A program made the position numbers and the translations under genes. From an uncultured Flavobacteriaceae bacterium (GTDB lineage Bacteria; Bacteroidota; Bacteroidia; Flavobacteriales; Flavobacteriaceae), in contig CALITN010000103.1 in the NCBI GenBank assembly GCA_938041595.1, positions 1-5,069 of the forward strand: DNA of 5,069 bases, written 5' to 3'. Of the stretch, positions 1 to 5,069 are shown piece after piece (positions within the stretch are counted from its first letter, which is position 1; each line of letters starts with the position of its first letter). The notes beneath the pieces were generated by a model. It made no database searches. It was not told the DNA's origin and was given only the letters and a program-made list of their open reading frames with translations.

Positions 1-1
1 G

Positions 2-154
2 AAAATTATTTTCCTAGAAGATGGCATCAAGGCTTGGGAAGGCGACAAAGAAGAAATCTTTAGTACCGACAACAAATCGGTAGGTGACTTTGTCTATTCT
101 TCTAAGCTATTCAAAAGAGTTCGAACGGCTTATCTAAGTGAGAAAAAGAGTTAG
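2..154 (+). CDS. ABC transporter ATP-binding protein, MlaF-like (C-terminal end only)
   Basis: The last 50 codons of a gene that enters from the left edge, ending in TAG at 152-154. The visible protein runs from KIIFLEDG through KAWEGDKEEIF, STDNKSVGDFVYSS and LFKRVR to SEKKS. This is the tail expected after the H-loop of an ABC ATPase. A strand ending in 'hydrophobic-L-x-x-G' is followed by 'xWEGxxxEI', then 'TDNxxVxxFV', as in the ATPases of MlaF-type lipid or 'toluene tolerance' importers, which work with an MlaE-type permease at the inner membrane. The Walker A, Walker B and signature motifs lie outside the window, so the subfamily call rests on this tail alone. It is the only real plus-strand gene here and meets manC tail-to-tail with a 4-nt overlap. 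Sure that it is coding, fairly sure of ABC ATPase, less sure of the Mla-type substrate. Confidence 0.65.
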   Translation, partial: KIIFLEDGIKAWEGDKEEIFSTDNKSVGDFVYSSKLFKRVRTAYLSEKKS

Positions 155-1212
155 GAGTTTTTCCACTGAATCTGAGCAGCAATCCCCAACTTCTTAATGT
201 CTTGATCGCTGGTTTTAGGTAAAATCATCAGCACCGAGTCGTTCTCCACGATGATAAAATCTTTTAAACCTGCCAGTAATACCTTTTTACCAGCACTCGT
301 TTTTATGAGATTACCAGAGGCATCTTGCGCAAACAACTGTGCGTTGATTATGGCATTGCTATGACCGTCCTGAGCGGTTTCTGAATGCAGTGCCGACCAA
401 CTACCTAGGTCATTCCAGTCAAAACGAGCAGGAATCACTTTGACCCAAGAAGAACGCTCAAGAATAGCGTAATCAATCGAAATTTCTTTGGCTAAAGGAA
501 ATTGGGACTGGATATAAGACGCTTCCTTGTCGGTATTCCATATCGATGTGTCTGAAAACAATTGGTACATCTCTGGCTCGAAGGCCTCAAAAGCTTTCAA
601 AATGGCGACTGCACTCCACACAAAAATACCCGCATTCCAAAAATAGCTCCCATCAGACACATAGTTTTCTGCTGTTTTCAAATCTGGCTTTTCGGTAAAT
701 TCTTCAACAGCAGCTAATGATCCTGTATTCTCTGATTTAATATAACCATAACCGACAGCAGGGTGGTTGGGTTGAATACCAAACGTAATAAGATTATCGG
801 CATTGGAATGTTCAAATGCCGCCGTAACATCTTTCTGAAAGGCCTGCTCATCTCTAATCAAGTGATCACTAGGGGCCACCAGTATCTTAGCGGAGGGATT
901 TTGTGAATGTATTTTTTTGGCGCCCATCAAAACACAGGGAGCTGTATTTCGCTGAACAGGTTCACAAAGCAACTGTCCTTCCGCAAGAGTTGGAAGTTGT
1001 TCCAAAAGAATGGAACGATACTGTTCCGTGGTCAAAAAATAAATATTGGATTTAGGAATAAAAGCAGCGATACGTTTAAATGTTTGTTGCAACAAACTCT
1101 GACCCGTTCCGGTCAAATCCAAAAACTGCTTTGGATATTCTGGAGTGCTTTCGGGCCAAAATCGACTCCCTATCCCTCCGGCCATGATCAATGCATAATG
1201 ATCCTTATTCAT
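151..1212 (-). CDS. manC: Mannose-1-phosphate guanylyltransferase (GDP-mannose pyrophosphorylase)
   Basis: A 353-residue cytoplasmic sugar nucleotidyltransferase that makes GDP-mannose and pyrophosphate from mannose-1-phosphate and GTP, supplying mannose and fucose-type sugars for surface glycans. Visible motifs: the nucleotide-binding signature GGIGSRFWP at residues 12-20 with PKQF at 27-30, EPVQRNTAP at 84-92, the metal-binding PSDH at 114-117, GYGYI at 154-158, EFTEKPD at 171-177, WNAGIF at 192-197, SIDYAILE at 245-252 and DWNDLGSW at 265-272. The length matches the single-function form; the cupin-type phosphomannose isomerase domain of the roughly 470-residue bifunctional enzymes is absent. 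The start is well fixed: an in-frame TAG, the stop of the SprT-like gene, lies five codons upstream with no ATG between. There is no clear Shine-Dalgarno sequence, and the region before the start is A-rich. It is the last gene of the minus-strand run, and its TAA stop overlaps the stop of the converging ABC gene. Confidence 0.95.
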   Translation of the reverse strand: MNKDHYALIMAGGIGSRFWPESTPEYPKQFLDLTGTGQSLLQQTFKRIAAFIPKSNIYFLTTEQYRSILLEQLPTLAEGQLLCEPVQRNTAPCVLMGAKKIHSQNPSAKILVAPSDHLIRDEQAFQKDVTAAFEHSNADNLITFGIQPNHPAVGYGYIKSENTGSLAAVEEFTEKPDLKTAENYVSDGSYFWNAGIFVWSAVAILKAFEAFEPEMYQLFSDTSIWNTDKEASYIQSQFPLAKEISIDYAILERSSWVKVIPARFDWNDLGSWSALHSETAQDGHSNAIINAQLFAQDASGNLIKTSAGKKVLLAGLKDFIIVENDSVLMILPKTSDQDIKKLGIAAQIQWKNS

Positions 1213-1224
1213 CGGTTTCCATTT

Positions 1225-1845
1225 CTAATTTTCCGTAGTATTGATCCCTTTACTATCAAGTCTTTGCACTGCCGCTTGCGGACTGATTAAATATTTTTTT
1301 TGGGTTCTTATTTCGACACACTCAAAACGCTTTCTTCGTTGCTGACCTCGGATGAACTTTCTTCCATTCGGGAGGGCGAAAGCTTCTCCAAGACTCAATT
1401 CAAAGATATAGGTTTTATTAGGATTCGAGTCAAAACAATTTAGGGCGCGTACCAAATGAAAATCAGTATCGGTAGCTGCTTTAGGGTTTTTGAAATGTTT
1501 CGCCAAAAAAGGAAGCAGCACCTCGGGAAATACCTCAGGATGCAACAAGGGCATCATGAGCTCTTTATAAACTAGCTTCCATTCCCTTCCGTGAGGCTTA
1601 ATTTGAAAGCCATGAGTTTCAAAAGCAATATAATGAGCAATTTCGTGAATAAGGGTTATTAAAAAACGATAGGGATTTTCGGTTTCGTTAAGCGTTATCT
1701 CATGCTTTCCATCCATGCGCTTACGGTAGTCACCGTGTTTACTCAAGCGCTTTGGAGTGATTTTTACCGCAATTGGCAGTGGCGTCAAAAGCCCTTTAAC
1801 ATAGATCCTTGCCGCTTCCGGGATGGCATCGAAAACAGTTGTCAT
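1225..1845 (-). CDS. SprT-like domain protein (putative zinc metalloprotease)
   Basis: A 206-residue protein with a SprT-like zinc-metallopeptidase core. The HExxH motif is HEIAH at residues 67-71 (His67 and His71 as zinc ligands, Glu68 catalytic), followed by the family's third-ligand motif HGREWK at 85-90 (His85). The C-terminal half, from about residue 130, has a strand-rich stretch and a basic RGQQRRKRF patch near 166-174. Only two cysteines are present (137 and 176), so the four-cysteine zinc ribbon found in many SprT/Spartan proteins is missing. No signal peptide or membrane segment is seen, so it is probably cytoplasmic. Eukaryotic relatives (Spartan) cleave DNA-protein crosslinks, but the bacterial proteins have no firmly known substrate, so protease activity is inferred from the motif. 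The start is 5 nt after the SDR stop and the end is 12 nt before manC, which points to co-transcription with both. Confidence 0.9.
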   Translation of the reverse strand: MTTVFDAIPEAARIYVKGLLTPLPIAVKITPKRLSKHGDYRKRMDGKHEITLNETENPYRFLITLIHEIAHYIAFETHGFQIKPHGREWKLVYKELMMPLLHPEVFPEVLLPFLAKHFKNPKAATDTDFHLVRALNCFDSNPNKTYIFELSLGEAFALPNGRKFIRGQQRRKRFECVEIRTQKKYLISPQAAVQRLDSKGINTTEN

Positions 1846-1850
1846 AACTA

Positions 1851-2522
1851 CTAGGGCGTACTATTGGCTACAGGCAAAACTTTTCCATTATAGAATTGGT
1901 GCCCTTGACGAGTGAAATCCAGTATATAAGCCGCCATCTGAGCTGCAGAGGTTGGAGCCTTATAATCGGGGAAAGCTTCTTCGAGCATTTCTGTTTGCAC
2001 TGCTCCTAATGCCAAGGCATTGAAAGCAGGTCCTGTTTCTTTATACTCTTCGGCCCATAATTCTGTTAATGTGATTACAGCTCCTTTGCTACTACTGTAA
2101 GCGGCCAAACCAGGGAATTTGGAACTGCCTTGAATTCCTCCCATACTGGAAATAGAAACCACATGGCCAGAGACGGACATAAAAGGAAGACTTTGCCGAG
2201 TTAACTCCGCCAAACCAAAAACATTTACTTGATAGACGGAATGAAAGACCTCCCAAGTGGTTTCTGAAAAAGGAATATTTTGTAAGGCTCCTGCATTGTT
2301 TACTAAATAATCAATCGTTCGGTTCTCCTGCTGGAGATAATCAATATAGGGCTGCAGACTGGAAGGATTGGAAAGATCCACCGAAAAACTAACGACACCG
2401 AGTTTTTCCAATGGTTGCGTATTTCGCGACAAGGCAATAACGTTCACGCCTTGATCATGTGCCAATCGACACAATTCCAAGCCAATTCCCCTACTCGCAC
2501 CACTTACAACAATAGTTTTCAT
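1851..2522 (-). CDS. SDR family NAD(P)-dependent oxidoreductase, substrate unknown
   Basis: A 223-residue classical-type short-chain dehydrogenase/reductase with a Rossmann fold. Visible motifs: cofactor loop SGASRGIG at residues 7-14, an acidic DL pair at 49-50 contacting the adenine, NNAG at 75-78, Asn100 in the helix-4 VN motif, the catalytic Ser in SISS (Ser125/126), and YSSSK with Tyr142 and Lys146. Arg10 or Arg33 (ALSRN) may favour NADP(H), but this is inference. Two departures from the textbook pattern: three extra residues between the catalytic Ser and Tyr, and LALGAVQTEM where most SDRs have a 'PG' motif. No membrane segment is seen. The ATG is the first possible start, because an in-frame TAG lies three codons upstream (2529-2531). 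The gene ends in tandem TAG TAG, and the SprT-like gene starts just after. The family holds many specificities, so no substrate is assigned. Confidence 0.9.
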   Translation of the reverse strand: MKTIVVSGASRGIGLELCRLAHDQGVNVIALSRNTQPLEKLGVVSFSVDLSNPSSLQPYIDYLQQENRTIDYLVNNAGALQNIPFSETTWEVFHSVYQVNVFGLAELTRQSLPFMSVSGHVVSISSMGGIQGSSKFPGLAAYSSSKGAVITLTELWAEEYKETGPAFNALALGAVQTEMLEEAFPDYKAPTSAAQMAAYILDFTRQGHQFYNGKVLPVANSTP

Positions 2523-2580
2523 TTGTATCTAATTATGGCCTGAGTACTTTGCGTTTTACATAAGGATTTATTCGATCTGT

Positions 2581-4185
2581 CTAGGAAACAAGCATTGTTA
2601 TTGGATTCTCAATATATCCTCTCAGCGTTTGCAAAAATTGAGCCCCTGTAGCACCATCTACTGTTCGGTGGTCGCAAGCCAAGGTTAGTTTCATTGTATT
2701 TCCAACCACTATATTGCCGTCTTTAACAACCGGTTTTTGGACAATACTTCCTACCGAAAGAATTGCGGAGTTTGGTTGATTGATGATTGAGGTAAATTCC
2801 TGAATTCCAAACATTCCTAGATTGGATACCGTAAAGGTACTCCCATCCATTTCTTGTGGTGTCAATTTTTTATTACGTGCACGGGAGGCAAAATCTTTTA
2901 CCTGAACACCTATTTGGGGAAGCGCCAGTTCATTCGCAAACTTCAATACTGGCACGACAAGACCGTCTTCAACAGCAACGGCTACCCCTACGTGAACGTG
3001 GTGGTTGTGAACAATTCGATCGTCATACCACTGTGAATTTACCTCTGGATGAACTTTTAGTGCCATTCCAACAGCTTTAATCACAATATCGTTGAACGAT
3101 ATCTTGGTTTCTGGCAGGCTATTGTACTGGCTACGGAATGCAATGGCAGCATCCATATCAAATTCAACACCTAAATAATAATGTGGTGCTGAAAACTTGG
3201 ACGCAGAAAGACGCTTCGCAATGGTTTTTCGCATTTGACTGTTCGCCAATTCGGTAATCTGCTCCACCCCAGTTGGCTGTTGCATGGACATCGCTGCGCC
3301 GGGCTGGAAACTTTCAATATCTCTTTTGACAATTCGACCATGATCTCCAGTTCCTTGCACACGAGTTAAGTCAATTCCTTTGTCAGCAGCCATTTTTTTG
3401 GCCAAAGGAGAAGCTATCACTTTGTTATTGGAAACAGGATTTGCCACTGGAGTAGCAACCACTGTTTTCTCTGAGGTTGGAGCTGGTGCTACAGCCTTTG
3501 TCGGAGCTGGCTCTTGCGCGGATTTATCTGCTACAGCAGTTGCGGTACTGTCTTGCGCTTTGGCTGCGGATACTACCGCCGCAACATCAGTACCCTCTGG
3601 GCCAATGACAGCAAGTACACTATCTACAGGGGCCGATTCACCCTCCTGAATCCCTACATAAAGTAGTTGTCCAGAATAAAAGGATTCAAATTCCATGGTG
3701 GCTTTATCCGTTTCTATTTCAGCAAGGATATCGCCTTCTTCAACAGCATCTCCTACTTTCTTCAACCAAGTGGCCACAGTTCCTTCTTCCATAGTATCAC
3801 TTAATCGAGGCATACTAATCACCTCAACTCCTTCTGGGATTGGCGTCTGAGCCTCAGAATTTGTGGGAGCTTCAACTACCTCAGCTGCTGGTGCTGCTGC
3901 TTCAGGCGCGGGTGTCCCTCCTGAAAGTAGTCCTGAAATATCTTCTCCTTTTTCACCAATGATGGCCAAAAGAGTATCTACAGGGGCGGTTTCCCCTTCT
4001 TGGATTCCAATATGCAACAATTCTCCTTCGTAAAAGGCTTCAAACTCCATGGTTGCCTTATCCGTTTCAATCTCTGCAAGAATATCGCCTTCTTGAATCG
4101 TGTCCCCTACTTTTTTGAACCATTGTGCTACGGTTCCTTCCTCCATTGTGTCGCTCAATCGAGGCATGTTAATCACTTCTGCCAT
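2581..4185 (-). CDS. pdhC: Pyruvate dehydrogenase complex dihydrolipoamide acetyltransferase (E2)
   Basis: A 534-residue E2 core subunit of the pyruvate dehydrogenase complex, which passes the acetyl group from E1 through lipoyl-lysine to CoA. Domains in order: lipoyl domain 1 (residues about 4-77, lipoylated Lys43 in ETDKATMEFE), an Ala/Pro/Glu-rich linker (about 90-117), lipoyl domain 2 (about 122-195, Lys161 in the same motif), a long Ala/Pro/Thr/Val linker (about 205-254), a peripheral-subunit-binding domain (about 256-292, from VIASPLAKK to GRIVKRDI), and the acyltransferase catalytic domain (about 312-534). The active-site motif is DHRTVDG with His506 and Asp510 near the C-terminus. It is complete, with no missing key residue. 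A 2-oxoglutarate or branched-chain E2 is less likely given two lipoyl domains and an adjacent pyruvate-type E1 alpha. The ATG follows the pdhA stop codon with no gap, so translational coupling is likely; no Shine-Dalgarno sequence is seen. Confidence 0.95.
   Translation of the reverse strand: MAEVINMPRLSDTMEEGTVAQWFKKVGDTIQEGDILAEIETDKATMEFEAFYEGELLHIGIQEGETAPVDTLLAIIGEKGEDISGLLSGGTPAPEAAAPAAEVVEAPTNSEAQTPIPEGVEVISMPRLSDTMEEGTVATWLKKVGDAVEEGDILAEIETDKATMEFESFYSGQLLYVGIQEGESAPVDSVLAVIGPEGTDVAAVVSAAKAQDSTATAVADKSAQEPAPTKAVAPAPTSEKTVVATPVANPVSNNKVIASPLAKKMAADKGIDLTRVQGTGDHGRIVKRDIESFQPGAAMSMQQPTGVEQITELANSQMRKTIAKRLSASKFSAPHYYLGVEFDMDAAIAFRSQYNSLPETKISFNDIVIKAVGMALKVHPEVNSQWYDDRIVHNHHVHVGVAVAVEDGLVVPVLKFANELALPQIGVQVKDFASRARNKKLTPQEMDGSTFTVSNLGMFGIQEFTSIINQPNSAILSVGSIVQKPVVKDGNIVVGNTMKLTLACDHRTVDGATGAQFLQTLRGYIENPITMLVS
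3601..4176 (-). repeat. Tandem lipoyl-domain duplication inside pdhC
   Basis: Two copies of a 74-residue lipoyl domain, at 3955-4176 and 3601-3822, separated by a linker and offset by 354 nt. Hand alignment gives 59 of 74 identical residues. Two blocks are fully identical: 14 residues from MPRLSDTMEEG and 17 residues spanning the lipoylated lysine (lysine codons at 4057-4059 and 3703-3705). Within that 51-nt block (4039-4089 versus 3685-3735) the DNA differs at 7 positions, all synonymous. This is an internal protein-domain repeat, not a mobile or structural DNA repeat. Confidence 0.9.
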
Positions 4186-5069
4186 CTACTGTGTTTTATG
4201 CTTTATAAATGGATAATCATTTTGTTCATATACGGCATCATACATCACTTGCTTTTCTGGAAAGGGTGATTCTTCTGCAAATTTTTCACATTCAGCAACG
4301 CGTGCTTTAATGTCTTTATCGATCAGATCTAACGCTTCTTGAGTAGCATACTTTTTTTCCAAAATAATATCCTTTACTTGCGTAATAGGATCAATTTTTC
4401 GATAGTCTTCTACTTCTTCCTTGGTGCGATAGTGCTGTGCATCGGACATCGAGTGTCCTCGATAACGATAGGTTTTCATTTCTAAAAAGGAAGGTCCTTT
4501 TCCTGAACGTGCATGCTGAATGGCTTTGTGCATAGCCTTTGCTACAGCCACAGGATCCATTCCATCAACGGGCTCGCAGGGCATTTCATACCCCAAACCA
4601 AGTTTCCATATTTCCTGATGACTGGCTGTTCTGGCTACAGATGTTCCCATAGCATATCCGTTATTTTCTACCACAAACACAACAGGTAGTTGCCATAGTG
4701 TTGCCAAATTCAATGTCTCATGAAGAGATCCTTGTCGAACCGCCCCGTCCCCCATATAGCAGAGGGTTACGTTATCTCTTTTGAAATACTTATCCCCAAA
4801 AGCCATTCCAGCTCCAAGAGGAATCTGTCCTCCTACAATTCCGTGTCCTCCAAAAAAATTAAATTCTTTGGAAAAAATATGCATTGAACCCCCAAGTCCC
4901 ATTGAAGTTCCTGTCGCTTTTCCAAAAAGCTCTGCCATCACGCGCTTGGGGTCTACGCCCAATCCAATGGGTTGCACGTGGTTTCTATAAGCCGTAATCA
5001 TACGGTCTTTTCCAATCTCCATAGCGTGTAATGACCCTGCCAATACCGCCTCCTGACCGTTGTATAAAT
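4186..5069 (-). CDS. pdhA: Pyruvate dehydrogenase E1 component, alpha subunit (N-terminus cut off by window edge)
   Basis: 293 codons plus a TAG stop of the thiamine-diphosphate-dependent E1 alpha subunit, which decarboxylates pyruvate together with E1 beta and reductively acetylates the E2 lipoyl group. The frame stays open to the right edge. The protein there reads LYNGQEAVLAGSLHA, the usual conserved block about 40-50 residues into the family, so the TTG at 5041-5043 is an internal leucine and not the start. Visible motifs: GLGGSMHIF, then GGHGIVGGQIPLGAG, the ThDP/Mg motif starting at GDG (4744-4752) and ending at Asn-Asn (4660-4665), and the conserved YRYRGHSMSD loop (4441-4470) followed by HYRTKEE. 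The C-terminus ends where the separate-alpha family normally ends, so this is not a fused alpha-beta E1. The gene ends directly against the pdhC start. An acetoin or branched-chain E1 alpha is a weaker alternative. Confidence 0.94.
   Translation of the reverse strand, partial: LYNGQEAVLAGSLHAMEIGKDRMITAYRNHVQPIGLGVDPKRVMAELFGKATGTSMGLGGSMHIFSKEFNFFGGHGIVGGQIPLGAGMAFGDKYFKRDNVTLCYMGDGAVRQGSLHETLNLATLWQLPVVFVVENNGYAMGTSVARTASHQEIWKLGLGYEMPCEPVDGMDPVAVAKAMHKAIQHARSGKGPSFLEMKTYRYRGHSMSDAQHYRTKEEVEDYRKIDPITQVKDIILEKKYATQEALDLIDKDIKARVAECEKFAEESPFPEKQVMYDAVYEQNDYPFIKHKTQ

Noticed and set aside
1205..1222. Tiny minus-strand frame (METDE) overlapping the manC start, as a possible leader peptide
   Set aside because: Five codons with no ribosome-binding signal; an ATG followed soon by a stop is expected by chance in such a short A-rich gap.
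907..1290. Plus-strand open frame of 127 codons
   Set aside because: It is antisense to the conserved N-terminal half of manC and the manC/SprT junction, and its translation resembles no protein family.
2523..2580. Promoter or terminator in the 58-nt gap between pdhC and the SDR gene
   Set aside because: No match to the Bacteroidota TAnnTTTG element is seen on the minus strand. A near match (TACTTTG) is on the wrong strand and one base short. The best inverted repeat (TTATG/CATAA) is only 5 bp with a loop of about 22 nt and no T-run. A promoter here remains possible but is not supported.
3380..3649. Open plus-strand frame of 89 codons rich in Ala, Thr and Ser
   Set aside because: It is antisense to the Ala/Pro-rich linker of pdhC; the low-complexity codons leave the opposite strand free of stops. 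The protein has no recognisable domain.
1225..4188. TAG as a recoded sense codon, suggested by its high frequency and by in-frame junctions
   Set aside because: Each protein ends at its family's usual C-terminus right at TAG, no TAG interrupts a conserved domain, and the SDR gene has tandem TAG stops.
4186..5043. TTG at 5041-5043 as the pdhA start codon
   Set aside because: The frame stays open upstream, and the codons there encode the conserved LYNGQEAV block of E1 alpha, so the gene runs off the window and the TTG is an internal leucine.

Overview
The window looks like ordinary core chromosome from a member of the Bacteroidota, most likely the Flavobacteriia. The case rests on three things. 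The proteins have flavobacterial-type sequences (a two-lipoyl-domain E2, a separate E1 alpha, and a single-domain GDP-mannose pyrophosphorylase). The gene starts lack clear Shine-Dalgarno sequences. The DNA is moderately AT-rich. The species cannot be named from this sequence alone.

Layout: five genes lie on the minus strand and are read from right to left. They are pdhA (pyruvate dehydrogenase E1 alpha, cut off by the right edge), pdhC (dihydrolipoamide acetyltransferase E2), a short-chain dehydrogenase/reductase, a SprT-like zinc metalloprotein and manC (mannose-1-phosphate guanylyltransferase). Junctions are tight: 0 nt between pdhA and pdhC, 58 nt between pdhC and the SDR gene, 5 nt between the SDR and SprT-like genes, and 12 nt between the SprT-like gene and manC. 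The likely reading is a pdhA-pdhC unit followed by an SDR-SprT-manC unit, possibly one long transcript. At the left edge, the last 50 codons of a plus-strand ABC transporter ATPase (MlaF-like) run tail-to-tail into manC, and the two genes share 4 bases at their stops. No stretch of more than 58 bases is free of genes, and no RNA gene, mobile element or CRISPR array was seen.

How the genes work together: PdhA and PdhC are two parts of the pyruvate dehydrogenase complex that turns pyruvate into acetyl-CoA. The E1 beta and E3 subunits are not in the window, and E1 beta is not between pdhA and pdhC, so it must be encoded elsewhere. ManC makes GDP-mannose for surface polysaccharides and glycans. 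The SDR and SprT-like proteins have recognisable folds and catalytic motifs but unknown substrates.

I found no convincing undescribed system. The points worth a second look are modest: stop codons dominated by TAG (5 of 6), a zero-gap in-frame TAG/ATG junction between E1 alpha and E2, a lipoyl-domain duplication held together at protein level, a tight SprT-like/manC pairing, and a compact convergent junction with a possible shared hairpin.
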